DNA from: Nannochloris sp. 'desiccata'
Lineage: Eukaryota > Chlorophyta > Trebouxiophyceae > Chlorellales > Chlorellaceae
DNA length: 64,000 bases
Direction of reading: 5' to 3'
Assembly (NCBI GenBank): GCA_019044685.2
Contig: JAGTXX020000003.1
Span: 992,001 to 1,056,000 of the forward strand
The position numbers and the translations under genes were made by a program. Positions 21,525 to 33,910 of this stretch are shown in pieces (position 1 is the stretch's first letter; every line of letters begins with the position of its first letter). A model generated the notes under the pieces. The model searched no databases, had not been told where the DNA came from, and saw nothing but the letters and a program-made list of their open reading frames with translations.

Positions 21525-23288
21525 CTATACGCCAGTATCATTTTCCAATTTCAACATGTCTACACTAATTCCAAGCATCTTTTCAATCTGTGGCTTTATT
21601 ATTTTCGCATCTCCCACCACTACGGTTACCATTTTTTCTGGGTGAAGGTGTCGCACTGCTGCTTCTTGTATATCGTCAGCTGTCACCTTTGTAAGTTTAT
21701 TTCTATACGTAAAAGGGTAATCCTGCGGAATCCCGAGCAATTCAAAGGCAACGGATCGACGTAACTGCGCTCCTGTTGACGCAAATCCGAAAATAAAAGA
21801 ATTCAAACTTTCTTCCCTTGCTCTGTCAACCTCTTGGAACGTTGGAGCAGTGGTTGCTGCAACAGTCAATGCTTTACGCAATGCGCTAAGAAGCTGAGCA
21901 GGCTGTGCCGTCTCAGCAGTAGCAAGGAATAAACCCGGGTGGTCAGGTGGAACACTCGCCCATCCACCAGAGACAGAATATGCTAAGCCTGCTTTGCTTC
22001 GAATTTCGTCAAAAAGACGTCCCCCGAAAGAATTTAAAACCCCTGCCAAGACATCGAGCTCCACTTCATCTGGATCCATCATTTGAATACCTGGTTCAGC
22101 CATAACTATACTCGCTTGAGAAGATCCTGGTCTATCCACCAAATAGATTTTCCCTTGAATTTTCTCTTGCGATGGCAATGGTGGTGCTTCAACTTGTGGC
22201 TTTGGAGAACCAACACCAGCAGCAGGTGTCCATGTTCCTAGAGTATCCTCCACTAATTTCGCCATATCTATAGGATCGAAATCGCCCACAAGCCCCAAAA
22301 CAGCAGTATCTGGACGTTCCCAAGTAGCCAGCCAGTTTTTAGCATCATCAGGGGTAATTGAGGATACTTGAGTGATAGTCGGTTCTCTAGCATATGGAGA
22401 GTCTTTTCCATAAATAAGCTTGGAAACTTCCCTCGCAGGAATGCCACCTGCGTTATCATTCTTATGTTCTAAAGAATTGAGCGCTTGCGCCTTGAATAAG
22501 TCTAATTTACTTTGAGGAATAGCTGGACTAGTTATGACTTCTGTAAATAATTTCAAAAGATATGGAGCATCTTCTGCTAGGCAAGAGAATCCCATGCTCA
22601 CAGAATCTGATCCAGCACCCCCTTCAATAGCAGCAGCAAGCTCTTCGACTTCATTGTCCAAGGAGGAGCCTGGGTGCTGCATTGAACCTCCGGAGCGCTG
22701 AACCGCAGCAGCAATGGAAGCAAGGCCAGTTTTATTCTGAGGGCTTGCTCGTTGGCCTCCCCTCATAAACAAGGTCCCCCGGACTAAGGGAGCTTCTCGA
22801 TCTTCCAGTAAAATGACACGAAGGCCGTTTTTGAGTGTAATTCGGTCCATTTTGGGTAATTTTAAAGGTGGCAGGGGCGGGAAATCCTTTGGCAATGGTG
22901 GCAAGGTGTCCAACACATCCGGTTTTACGATAAGCGGCGCAATAGTAGTTTGACTAGAGATAGTAATAGTATTATTAATATTTGAACTATCCAGGGTTGC
23001 GACAGCCAGAGCCATCGGTGCGAAGCCAGCTTGAAGAGAGATAGTGACTGCGGTGGCGGCAGCAGCACAGCGTTGGAACAATAAACGAGGAGAACTTGTT
23101 TCAAAGTCAGCGTTATCGTGATCCGCTTTTGCTTTGACAATAGTGCAGTGCCTAGGTGCTATATTTCTTGTTGGAAGGCCTGGACGAGTGAGCTTGTGTA
23201 GTTGGATCACTTTACTCGAATTATAGTTTCGGACTATACCTTCGCCAGTTGCAGAAGGTGGAGCACCAAGGCGCGCCATGTTCTTCAT
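21525..23288 (-). CDS. M16-family (pitrilysin/processing-peptidase-like) protein lacking the zinc motif
   Basis: An uninterrupted frame of 587 residues from ATG 23288. The first ~115 residues are Ser/Thr/Arg-rich and end in a hydrophobic stretch with ALAVATLDS, suggesting organelle (plastid or mitochondrial) import. The M16 fold follows: DRITLKNGLRVILLEDREAP, RGGQRASPQNKTGLASIAAA, then GGRLFDEIRSKAGLAYSVSG in the C-terminal half. The position of HXXEH is occupied by SIAAAV, so the zinc ligands are absent. This resembles the non-catalytic partner subunits of M16 pairs, which recognise substrate beside an active subunit. That it pairs with another protein is inference. The family includes cyanobacterial and plastid pairs. 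Confidence 0.87.
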   Translation of the reverse strand: MKNMARLGAPPSATGEGIVRNYNSSKVIQLHKLTRPGLPTRNIAPRHCTIVKAKADHDNADFETSSPRLLFQRCAAAATAVTISLQAGFAPMALAVATLDSSNINNTITISSQTTIAPLIVKPDVLDTLPPLPKDFPPLPPLKLPKMDRITLKNGLRVILLEDREAPLVRGTLFMRGGQRASPQNKTGLASIAAAVQRSGGSMQHPGSSLDNEVEELAAAIEGGAGSDSVSMGFSCLAEDAPYLLKLFTEVITSPAIPQSKLDLFKAQALNSLEHKNDNAGGIPAREVSKLIYGKDSPYAREPTITQVSSITPDDAKNWLATWERPDTAVLGLVGDFDPIDMAKLVEDTLGTWTPAAGVGSPKPQVEAPPLPSQEKIQGKIYLVDRPGSSQASIVMAEPGIQMMDPDEVELDVLAGVLNSFGGRLFDEIRSKAGLAYSVSGGWASVPPDHPGLFLATAETAQPAQLLSALRKALTVAATTAPTFQEVDRAREESLNSFIFGFASTGAQLRRSVAFELLGIPQDYPFTYRNKLTKVTADDIQEAAVRHLHPEKMVTVVVGDAKIIKPQIEKMLGISVDMLKLENDTGV

Positions 23289-23562
23289 TGCAACTTGGTC
23301 ACTTGGCACGTTATATATGGATAAATTATGTGCTGAAAACAGCAAACATTTTGGCCTTGATATCGTTCTCTATTCGAGCGCTTTGGCAGGGCCCACCATG
23401 GCCGCCTTCAAGTTTAAAACTGCCTTGAGTAGCAGCATCTCTAATGCATGCAATTCGATTGATTGTAAATTCTACCAATTACACACTTTAGCAGCAATTA
23501 TCAAGCCCAAATTCCTGTTATTCAAGGCCAGGGTAACTTTTCGTTTTTAAACCGTGGTTACG

Positions 23563-25691
23563 ATGGTAGGTTCAAATGGCCCCAGTCCAGCCAAAAAGGC
23601 CAAGACAGAGCTCAATGGTGTGTTCAGTAGACACTCTGTATGCCTGGTTTTGGACTACGGCTCCCAGTATACTCAACTTATTGCCCGTCGCGTGCGTGAT
23701 AATGGAGTGCTCTCTGTATTGCTTCCTGGGGATGTAACCATGGTAAGTAGGGAATTCTATAATCTAAGTAACAGTAGAAAGACAATTGATATGCACGCTT
23801 TACCTGTTTGGGCGTTTACCTCAAAGGTGAAAATTCAAAATCGCCGCCCAACAAACCAATCATCTATTTCGAATTACCTCTACAGGTACGCATCCAGGAA
23901 ACAAACCCCAAGGTCGTTATCCTTTCCGGAGGTCCCAACTCTGTACACGTCGAGGGAGCTCCCCGTCTTCCTGATGGTTTCTTTGATTATTGTGAAGAAA
24001 ACAGCATCCCTGTCCTCGGTATCTGCTACGGAATGCAGCTCATCGTCCACACTTTGGGCGGAACTGTACATACTGCTGAAGCTGGTGGTGAATACGGCCG
24101 TATGCCTATCAACACTGTCGCTAAATCTACTTTATACGCTGGTGAGACTGCCCCGTCTCAGCTTGTGTGGATGAGTCATGGGGACGAGGCAGCCAAGCTT
24201 CCAGAAGGCTTTACCTGCGTCGCTCGTAGTGAACAAGGTGCTGTCGTCGGCATTGAAAACCCCGAACGCAAAATTTTCGGCCTCCAGTACCACCCAGAGG
24301 TCATGCATTCTGAACGTGGCGCAGAAACCTTGAAACATTTCTTATTTGATATTGCCAAGATGACTGGTGACTGGAAAATGGAAAATGTACTTGAAGAAGA
24401 GATGGAAAAGATTAAGAATTCAGTTGGACCTACAGATCACGTTATATGCGCCTTGTCTGGAGGTGTTGACTCCACTGTTGCCGCTACCCTTGTCCACCGT
24501 GTGCTCGGTGATCGTTTGCATTGTGTTTTTGTCGATAACGGCCTCCTCAGATACGATGAAGGCAAGCGTGTTATGGATACTTTCAATGAGCATCTCCACT
24601 TGCCTGTGACCAAGGTAGATGACGCGGAAAGAATGATTAAACGGCTTACTGGCGTTTCTGACCCTGAAGCAAAAAGAAAAGCTATTGGAGCTGAATTTAT
24701 TGACGTCTTTGGTGAGTTTGCTACTAAATTGGAGAAAACATTGGGTCATAAACCTCGTTTCTTAGTTCAAGGGACGCTTTATCCTGACGTCATCGAGTCT
24801 TGCCCTCCTCCCGGCAAAGGACAAAAACACTCGCACACAATTAAATCTCACCATAATGTGGGCGGCTTGCCCGAAGATTTACAATTTGAGTTAATAGAGC
24901 CTCTTCGTGAGCTATTTAAAGATGAAGTGCGTGCTTTAGGTCGTCTTTTGGGTGTTCCTGAGCAGTTTATTGCTCGCCATCCTTTCCCAGGTCCCGGGCT
25001 TGCGGTGCGTGTTCTTGGTGATGTGACCTTGGGCAATGCTTTGGATACTCTAAGGGAAGTAGATGAAGTGTATGTGAATGCTATTAAAGAATGGGGATTG
25101 TATGATGAAATTTGGCAAGCGTTTGCAGTCTTCCTCCCTGTTCGATCTGTTGGTAAGTAAAGCAAATATATATTGAACGGAACACTGCTTGGTCAATGTG
25201 TGCTGTTTAGACTGGGGAGAGTCTACAAGAGAGAAGATGGCCGTTTGTTAGTCGTGAGGATGATACCCAAAATAACAATTGCTGTTCAATCCGACTACAC
25301 CATGGCGGAGAACTAGTACCCTTCTCCAACTGAGCGACTATTAATTAACAAGCAGCCTCCTCCTCTTCTCCCTGTGCCCCCTCCCTTTCGCCTTTGATTT
25401 TGAATTTTCCCTGTTCCTACCTCAAACAGCGACATGCTCTGAAACCCTTCTCTTCTACTTCTACTTCCTCTAACCTACTATGCAGGTGTCCAAGGTGATC
25501 AGCGCACTCATTCTCATGTTGTAGCTCTTCGAGCGGTGACATCATCTGATGGAATGACGGCAGATTGGTATCCTTTCAAACCAGATTTCCTTAGATACGT
25601 ATCCACCAAGATCTGCAATACCGTGCGTAGTGTGAACAGAGTGGTGTATGATGTCACCTCCAAGCCTCCTGGCACAATTGAGTGGGAATAA
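23563..25691 (+). CDS. GMPS: GMP synthase (glutamine-hydrolysing)
   Basis: Exons 23563-23742, 23886-25152 and 25486-25691 give 550 residues; introns are 143 and 333 bases. The class I glutamine amidotransferase domain has [17 protein letters not shown], the nucleophile elbow VLGICYGMQ and the catalytic YHPEV. The ATP-pyrophosphatase domain has the P-loop [17 protein letters not shown]. The C-terminal dimerisation part has [15 protein letters not shown] and ends PPGTIEWE. It converts XMP to GMP with glutamine and ATP. The start at 23563 (MVGSNG) is the first ATG in frame. The second intron is long and carries a possible small RNA, described separately. Together with HPRT it supplies guanine nucleotides. 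Confidence 0.96.
25249..25340 (+). ncRNA. Candidate box C/D small RNA in GMP synthase intron 2
   Basis: TAGTC (25249-25253) and GACTA (25336-25340) can form a terminal stem. Just inside is GTGAGGA (25254-25260), six of seven matches to box C RTGATGA, and on the other side CTGA (25330-25333), a perfect box D. The 92-base length, sense orientation and intronic position fit C/D snoRNAs. No convincing internal C'/D' pair was found, and the rRNA target of the bases before box D was not determined. Confidence 0.3.
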
Positions 25692-26153
25692 GCTGTAGGA
25701 GATAGAGATAGAGGCTACACAGTGTACACACTGCTGTCGGGTTTTGGGTTTTTTGGGGGGGGTTCTGTCTTGTTTGCTGGAATTTTTTCTGTTACTTTTT
25801 GGGGTTGGAATATCGGATTTCAAGGTTGAATTTAAGTTTAGAATTCTTTTTGTGTCTCTTCAAGCGTTGTAAATTATAATTAAAGCAGATTAGTTTGAAC
25901 TGGAAGGCAGCGTCGACAGACCCCTTCAAGTTGAGCCAAGTTGGGTGATGTGAAAAATAAAGCCACTGCCTCGCACGAATTTCGCTCAATTGAAATGTTT
26001 CTACAATAGGAGTTGTATATTTGCTTAGAATACCTGAAATACCTTCATTTTCCAAACTCTCTTTGTAAGCAATCGACGCAAACTTGTTGCGACATGGGCA
26101 AACATCGATCATCTCAAAGATAGATATATCCATCAACATCTCCTAGTCTAGCA
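25692..26153. other. Intergenic region, nothing recognised
   Basis: About 460 bases between GMP synthase and the TMEM242-like gene. It includes a TTTTTTGGGGGGGG tract near 25750. A minus-strand frame of about 110 codons lacks any recognisable domain and looks accidental. Confidence 0.5.
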
Positions 26154-26558
26154 ATGACAGAATCAGAAAGTCCAAAACTAGGAAGTAAAGTCACGCCATT
26201 TGAAACAGGACTACTAGGGGCAGCTGTGCTCGCTGCTGGAGCATTCGCCTCGGGAGCCGCTCATTACACCAGCACGGCCAAGAAATTGACAGAAGAGGGT
26301 ATCCCAGCATCAGCTAGATTGCGAGCTTTACCTCTAGCAGCACGAGCACTCGGTGTGAGTACTGTTTTATGTGCCGCAATGGGAGGTGCAGCGCTGGCTG
26401 CGTGGCATTTTGCAGGTCTCGAATCACGGCCTGTCGCCGACGTTGCCACCTTTAGGGATGCAGTAGCTTTAGCAAAACAGCAGAGAGATATCGTTAGGAG
26501 AGAGCTACGGTCGAGCTTATTTGTTGAAGAAAAAGAAGAAGTGGAGGAAAAGCAATAA
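26154..26558 (+). CDS. TMEM242-like mitochondrial membrane protein
   Basis: A 134-residue frame with two hydrophobic segments: TGLLGAAVLAAGAFASGAAH and STVLCAAMGGAALAAWHFAG. Between them sits AARALGVS and after them SVADFRDAVAL-like sequence (VADVATFRDAVALAKQQ). This order and the ALRALG / DFR motifs match TMEM242, a small inner-membrane protein linked in animals to ATP synthase c-ring and complex I assembly. The match is from memory of the motif pattern, so the name is probable rather than sure. The C-terminus is charged (EEKEEVEEKQ). Confidence 0.6.
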   Translation: MTESESPKLGSKVTPFETGLLGAAVLAAGAFASGAAHYTSTAKKLTEEGIPASARLRALPLAARALGVSTVLCAAMGGAALAAWHFAGLESRPVADVATFRDAVALAKQQRDIVRRELRSSLFVEEKEEVEEKQ

Positions 26559-26842
26559 TTTAATCTCAGCAGGGCATTCTCAATCGGGTGTTGTATTGAT
26601 ATGACTGATATCTTGACTTGACTTTCATCGGTGTTTCGTCTATTTGTTATTGATTTAATTTCTCTTCTTTCTTTCTACCTAGCTCTCGTAAGATTACACA
26701 GCACAGACACTATTAAAATTTATTTAAAGTGAATTAGTTTTCTTAATTGAACCTTAAATACAGTCCTTTTGGCATTCATTCATCCCCCAAGAAGACCAGG
26801 CAGCCGGCAACAACAACAATAACATTTAATTAATTATCTACT

Positions 26843-27916
26843 CTAATATGAAGGACGGTCGTACGGGCCAGACGATCTTTCTGTTCTCTCGTGTCTATCA
26901 GCTCCATAGCCATCTCGTGACGCTGGTGCACTACCACCACCGCCGCCGCCGTAATAGGAAGGAGGAGCAGCAGGCTCATACCTAGAAGGCGGTGGCCGAG
27001 CTGCATACGAAGAATCACCACGGGGCACATAAGGCTCGTAATATCTATCAGTACTACCTCCATACACATCAGACGGTCTACGGTCATCATAGCTTCGGTC
27101 ATACCCACGATCATACGTATCAGAAGAAGGACCACGGTCGTAGCCGTAGCCAGGACGGTAAGAACCCCCACCGCCACCGCCACCACTATACCCTCGATCG
27201 TACCCTCGATCGTAGCCACGATCATATCCACTTCCTCCACTTCTGTAAGAAGATCTATCTCTATCATAGCTATCTCGGTAAGAATCACGTCCTCTATCGT
27301 CTCTGTCTCTGCTGTAATCTCTTCTGTAACTGCCGCCCCTGTCATAGCGGCGGTCCCTTCCACGATCCCCTCCACTACCGCCGTTTCTATGTACACGTCC
27401 CTGATCTCTAGGTACAGTTTGACCTTTACGAAGCGCATCAGCAGGGGTTCCAGGGGCTGTTTGGGATTGAGGGATGGCCTTTGTAACGCTGATTTTACGG
27501 CCTTCAATCTCTGTGCCGTGATGTTTGGCAATGGCTGCTTCACGAGAAGCTTCGTCTGCAAACCAAACGAATCCAAAACCTCGACTGCGATGGGAGTGTT
27601 TCTCTAACATGACGCTGGCATCGGTGGGGTTGAATTCAGCGAAGACTGCAAGAGGAAGAAAATTACAGATCAGTAACACCGTGACGGCATAGAGCAGACA
27701 TGTAACAAAATTATGGCTGCTTCAGTGGGTTCGCTTACTCTCTTGCAGGCTAGAGTCTTTGACCTGCCAAGGAATTCCTCCCACGAAGCATTTAAACTCC
27801 TCCTTTGGTGGCTCTTCGGGTGGCTGATCAGTTGCAACATCATCAGGACGTCTTTCTCGATCGCCTGTGGGTGACCGCTCCCTAGAGAAGCTGCGCCGTC
27901 TCTCCTCGTCACTCAT
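26843..27916 (-). CDS. RRM protein with Arg/Gly/Tyr/Asp-rich repeat tail
   Basis: Exons 27916-27739 and 27645-26843 (93-base intron) give 326 residues. One RNA-recognition motif covers about residues 40-120: RNP2 is CFVGGI and RNP1 is RGFGFVWF; the intron splits it at SSLQE|IFAEFNP. The start is rich in Arg/Ser/Glu (RRRSFSRERSP). The tail has RGGRG-type and YDRG repeats (four near-identical YDRGYDRG units), poly-Gly and many Tyr and Arg, typical of hnRNP or cold-inducible RNA-binding proteins that phase-separate. It probably binds mRNA in splicing or export. The tail is low-complexity and gives long false frames on both strands. Confidence 0.88.
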
Positions 27917-28100
27917 GACTTTACTTTATTTGATAATGATGCCTGGAGATGCTGATGAATCCATCTAAGGTCCAAAAAAGGCGCGAATAGGCAGCCGAAG
28001 ACAAAACACTGTCTTCAAAATTTCATGTTTTCATTGGGAAGAGTCAATAATTTTGTAAACTTCAATAATGGTTGCACTAAATATAGTCTGCCAATAACTA

Positions 28101-29906
28101 ATGTTGAAGGCACTTGCCTCTGCTGCCTTGCAGGCAAGCAAATGTCAAGCATTTGAATCCTGCACATCTAGTTTTCAGCGTGTTGCGCGCTGTATCACCA
28201 CTTTACCTGACGATCTACTACCTATAGTAAGAACCCTATATTGCAATTTGCCTCTAACATCCCCACTTCTCAAATTATTCAACTTAATCACACCACCGCC
28301 ACCCGCCTTTTTCCCTCACTTTAATTTCTATTTACTCCTTGAACTTAAACTACAGGTTGCCATAATTGGTCGCCCTAATGTCGGCAAAAGTGCAGTATTT
28401 AATAGACTAATACGCGGACGCAAGGCTTTAGTCTATGACACCCCTACTGGCCATGTCACTCGAGATTACCAAGAATCCCCTGCGCAGCTTGGTGACCTTC
28501 GATTTCTAGCAGTAGACACCTCCGGATTAGAACCCTTCCTACCCTCAGGAACCATTCAATCACGTGCATCCAAGCTAACGAGTACCGTCCTTCGCCGTGC
28601 GGATGTAGCTTTATTTTTGATAGACGGCAGAGCGGGTGTGCTCCCTCCAGATCAAGCGTTGGCCAAATGGTTGCGAGAATCTGGGGGCGTTGCTGATAGA
28701 GTGGTTTTAGCAGCGAATAAATGTGAAAGAAGAGGCAGAAAGGGTGAATCGGGTGTAGAATGGGCTTTAGCGGAGGCTGCAGCGTTGGGTTATGGCCAGC
28801 CAATTGCAATTTCCGCAGAGACGGGGGAGGGGATGGCTGATTTGTATCAAGCTCTACAACCTAAATTAGATCCTATTATAGAAACACGACAAGCTCTCGT
28901 CGAAGAAATAAAGGGCGGTGAAGATAATTTGGGAAACAAGGAGCCAGTCGTTGGTGCTGCCGATAAAAAAAAGGGTATTAAAACTCAGCTGAACGCGGAT
29001 ATGGCTTCCATAACTAGCGAAGCAGCAGAAACAAAGGCTTTAAAAAAGAAAGAAGGCACCATTAAAGTAGCCATCATGGGCCTTGTCAATGTCGGGAAAT
29101 CTACCCTCACCAACTGGCTGCTAAAAGAAGAAAGATGCCTCACTGGTCCAGAACCAGGTCTTACCAGAGACGCCATTTCGGTCAAAATAGACCATGCTGG
29201 GCATGAAATGGAATTAGTAGACACAGCAGGCTGGGTCCGTAGAGCACGCTTAGCAGCGCATGATGACGTTGGAGGTGTCCTTGCGGAAAGAACGCTGAAA
29301 GAAGGTCGTAGTGTATTAAGATTTGTCCACGTAGTGGTGCTTGTAGTTGATGCTATCAGAGCTTCAGAATTAGGGGAAGGTCTGACTCACGCGGAAGCTG
29401 CCCTCGCAGCTGCCGCTGCCGCTGAAGGACGTGCTCTTATCGTTGTCGCCAATAAGATAGATGCGTTATCCAACACAAAAGCGACGCATGCGTTGGAATT
29501 GGTGAAAGAGGCTGTAGTACAAGCAGCACCCGGGCTCCGTGGTGGTTCTGTATTGGCGGCATCCGCGCTGACTGGCCATGGTGCGAACGCGCTTCTTCCT
29601 GCGGCACTTGAAGCATATGATATGTGGAATCGTAGGGTACCTACTTCACGGTTGAATCGATGGCTTGATGGGGTTATTGCTGCTTTACCAAGGGGTGGTG
29701 GTAGTGAACTCGGCCGAGTGAAATATATATCTCAGATAAAATCCCGCCCGCCGACCTTTGTGGTTTTCGTATCGGGCAGTTCGCGTTTTAGCGATGCTTC
29801 GCAGCGGTTCTTATCCAATTTAATTAGAAAAGAGTTTGGATTGGATGGTGTTCCGCTACGGATAACGATGCGTTATAAAGAGAAACATTCAAAAAGAAAA
29901 CGGTAA
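28101..29906 (+). CDS. Der/EngA double-GTPase, probably organellar
   Basis: Exons 28101-28226 and 28356-29906 give 558 residues. The first GTPase domain opens right after the intron (VAIIGRPNVGKSAVFNRLI), with DTSGLE (G3) and AANKCE (G4). The second has VAIMGLVNVGKSTLTNWLL, DTAGWV and VANKID. A KH-like C-terminal domain ends RITMRYKEKHSKRKR. Two GTPase domains plus KH is unique to Der, which helps assemble the large subunit of bacterial-type ribosomes, here of plastid or mitochondrion. The first 40 residues (MLKALASAALQASKCQAFES) suit a targeting peptide. The 129-base intron is in frame and has no stop. Confidence 0.93.
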   Translation: MLKALASAALQASKCQAFESCTSSFQRVARCITTLPDDLLPIVRTLYCNLPLTSPLLKLFNLITPPPPAFFPHFNFYLLLELKLQVAIIGRPNVGKSAVFNRLIRGRKALVYDTPTGHVTRDYQESPAQLGDLRFLAVDTSGLEPFLPSGTIQSRASKLTSTVLRRADVALFLIDGRAGVLPPDQALAKWLRESGGVADRVVLAANKCERRGRKGESGVEWALAEAAALGYGQPIAISAETGEGMADLYQALQPKLDPIIETRQALVEEIKGGEDNLGNKEPVVGAADKKKGIKTQLNADMASITSEAAETKALKKKEGTIKVAIMGLVNVGKSTLTNWLLKEERCLTGPEPGLTRDAISVKIDHAGHEMELVDTAGWVRRARLAAHDDVGGVLAERTLKEGRSVLRFVHVVVLVVDAIRASELGEGLTHAEAALAAAAAAEGRALIVVANKIDALSNTKATHALELVKEAVVQAAPGLRGGSVLAASALTGHGANALLPAALEAYDMWNRRVPTSRLNRWLDGVIAALPRGGGSELGRVKYISQIKSRPPTFVVFVSGSSRFSDASQRFLSNLIRKEFGLDGVPLRITMRYKEKHSKRKR

Positions 29907-29936
29907 AATAAAAAAATAATAAAACTCGCAATTCAT

Positions 29937-29958
29937 TTCTCTCTCTCTCTCTCTCCCC
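29937..29958 (+). repeat. (TC)n / poly-C tract
   Basis: A TCTCTCTC run followed by seven C bases lies between the convergent Der and cysteine synthase genes. It is a simple repeat without known function. Confidence 0.8.
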
Positions 29959-30142
29959 CCCTGTTTAATATATATTCAGTTTTTCATTCTCTTACAAAGT
30001 TTTATTTGATTCAGCACGTGTTTACATAATGCATTTCATTTACGGTTGTACTCTACCGTTCTATTATTTTAACGTGACCCTGAATATCCCTACGAGACCG
30101 AGTGTACTTTCTACTTTTAATCGAATTTTCTCCCGTTTTTTT

Positions 30143-31541
30143 CTACAGCGGTGGCACAAAAAATTCTTTTCCAGCCTCATCACTCATCTTCACCCTCTCG
30201 TTAATTCCCATCCTACCCACTTCATCTGCAATAGAAGAGAACAATACTGTGGATAAATACCTCTCTCCAAACGAAGGTATGATGACAACAATTAACTTTC
30301 CAGCATTCTCTGGCCGTTTGCCAACCTCAATTGCAGCAGCGACAGCTGCTCCTGAAGAGATTCCAACCAGTAACCCTTCCTCTTTTGCCATTCTTTTTGC
30401 CATAGAGACTGCATCATCACTTGATATTTTGACTACTTCATCGTAAATTTTTGTATCAAGGATGCCAGGGACAAATCCAGCACCGATGCCTTGAATTTTA
30501 TGAGGTCCCGCAGCGCCACCGCTCAACACCGGACTCTCGGTCGGTTCTACTGCAATGACCTTGATACCAGGATTTTTCTTCTTCAGGTAGGTACCACAGC
30601 CAGTGATTGTACCTCCCGTACCAATACCAGAAACGAATATGTCTACCTTGCCTTCAGTATCTTGCCAGATTTCTGGACCGGTAGTCACTTCATGGATTTT
30701 AGAATTGGCATTGTTTTCAAATTGTTGTAAAATAAAAGAATTGGGCGTTTTTGACGCTATTTCCTCTGCTTTAGCAACGGCACCTTTCATTCCTTTAGCA
30801 GGATCGGTGAGGACCAGGGTAGCGCCGAATGCTTGTAACATCACACGACGTTCCAATGACATCGAGGCGGGCATAGTTAAAATGAGTTTATAGCCCTTGG
30901 CAGCAGCGACAAAGGCAAGCCCGATACCAGTGTTGCCAGAAGTAGGTTCAACCAGGGTGGTTATACCGGGACGGATGATTCCTTTGCTCTCTGCGTCTTC
31001 AATCATGTTGCGACCAATCCGGTCTTTGACGCTGCTGCAAGGTTCCATAGATTCGAGCTTGGCAGCAATTTTGGCGCCTGATCCGGAAGTAATTTTGGTT
31101 AAATAGACCAATGGGGTGTCACCGACAAGGTCAGTGATGCTGTCAGCGATTTTTTTAGTGTTTTTAGTAATCACTTGGGATTGGGCGGCAACGGGGGTGG
31201 CAGATTCAGCAGAGGTGCGGACGACGTGGCGTGCAGCTCTAGGCATCCCCGCAACCTGCAGATAATTTATGTTATATGGTACATTAAGCACTCGACGAAT
31301 ACATTCTGAAAAATTGTGACTTGCTAATATACAACTTGGCAAGGTGTAGGTTTTTCCTCTGAATGGGATCTAGCCACCCATCAAGGTAACTGAGCGCTGT
31401 CGCAATTACTCATCCATTAATTATCAACATCACGTTAGATCACATTCTTACCCTGTTTGCACAAGGCATACGCGCTCTATCAAGGGAGTGAACGCTGCCA
31501 TTGAGCAGTTTGCTCTGGCGAGTAAAAGTGCTGTGCTGCAT
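30143..31541 (-). CDS. Cysteine synthase (O-acetylserine thiol-lyase)
   Basis: Exons 31541-31452 and 31255-30143, joined over a 196-base intron, give 400 residues. The catalytic core is standard: [29 protein letters not shown] with the PLP lysine, [19 protein letters not shown], the phosphate loop SGIGTGGT and [14 protein letters not shown]. It makes cysteine from O-acetylserine and sulfide. The first ~65 residues ([20 protein letters not shown] and onward) are basic and hydroxylated and look like a transit peptide. The first exon is inferred from a matching GTAAGA donor, phase and an ATG; if it is wrong the protein starts at ATG 31246 ([10 protein letters not shown]). The gene is the last of a run of organellar-type genes. 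Confidence 0.93.
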
Positions 31542-31728
31542 ATCGACGCCCAGGCGTGCTATCCTACTTTACTTTAATACAATTTATTGATCGCTCGAGT
31601 TAGGTCTGTATTGCCATTGGATTTTGCTGGACCAACGTTCTGAACAACGATCGGGCTTTCCTCTTATTTCGGAGCGATAGCGGCCCTCGTCCTCCTTATT
31701 CGACAGACCAGGGTACCGCATTGTAGTA

Positions 31729-31887
31729 TTAATAGATTTTGCGGACATCGATAAAGCTACGTCGAGGCTCAATACCTTTGCCGATACCTCTTTCCTCATT
31801 TAAGCAAGCGTTTAATTTAACTTTTCGCGAGATTTCTAGTGGGCAGTCCAGCATGCCGCATTTGCCTTCTGAACGCCAAGAATAATA
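31729..31887 (-). CDS. Possible small Cys-containing protein, exon structure unresolved
   Basis: A minus-strand frame with Cys spacing C-x10-C-x4-C (CQYYSWRSEGKCGMLDC) then PLEISRKVKLNAC. This looks protein-like and similar in style to small mitochondrial CHCH proteins. No confident start: codons DPPEYNKFPMM precede it and the first ATG is near 31898. A second open frame (31584-31720) contains GRYRSEIRGKPDRC and ERWSSKIQWQYRPN and may be a further exon. I could not find a clean intron to join them. Confidence 0.3.
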   Translation of the reverse strand, partial: YYSWRSEGKCGMLDCPLEISRKVKLNACLNEERGIGKGIEPRRSFIDVRKIY

Positions 31888-32009
31888 TTGACACATCATT
31901 GGAAACTTGTTGTATTCAGGGGGATCCAAGCAGACTATCTTACCGAAACTGCATCAATATAAATCTTTTGTGCTCTTACTCTCTTTTGGCAAGCTACTAC
32001 CTTCATTGA

Positions 32010-33754
<1,745 letters not shown>

Positions 33755-33910
33755 ACAATGAGCGAGTGAGTGAGTGAGCGGTATATTTCTAGAATACACG
33801 CGGTATATTAAATAAGAATACTGTATTACATCAAATACTGTTAAACATCAAAGTACTGTTGAACATCAAGTTTCGAAGTTTCATAAGATATGATTTTTTT
33901 TTTATTTTTT

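Noticed and set aside
25249..25345. A tRNA-like look on the minus strand (CGCTCAGTTGG as A box) in the GMP synthase intron
   Set aside because: No acceptor stem, no proper T-arm sequence, and no anticodon stem; the plus-strand C/D reading fits better.
26830..27576. A 248-codon alternative minus-strand frame in the RRM gene
   Set aside because: It is the shifted frame of the RGG/YDRG repeat tail; Ile/Val/Thr-rich monotony and no domain.
31256..31342. A longer single-exon start for cysteine synthase
   Set aside because: The stretch ends in TTATCTGCAG, an acceptor, and its residues have no transit-peptide or family character; a two-exon model is better.
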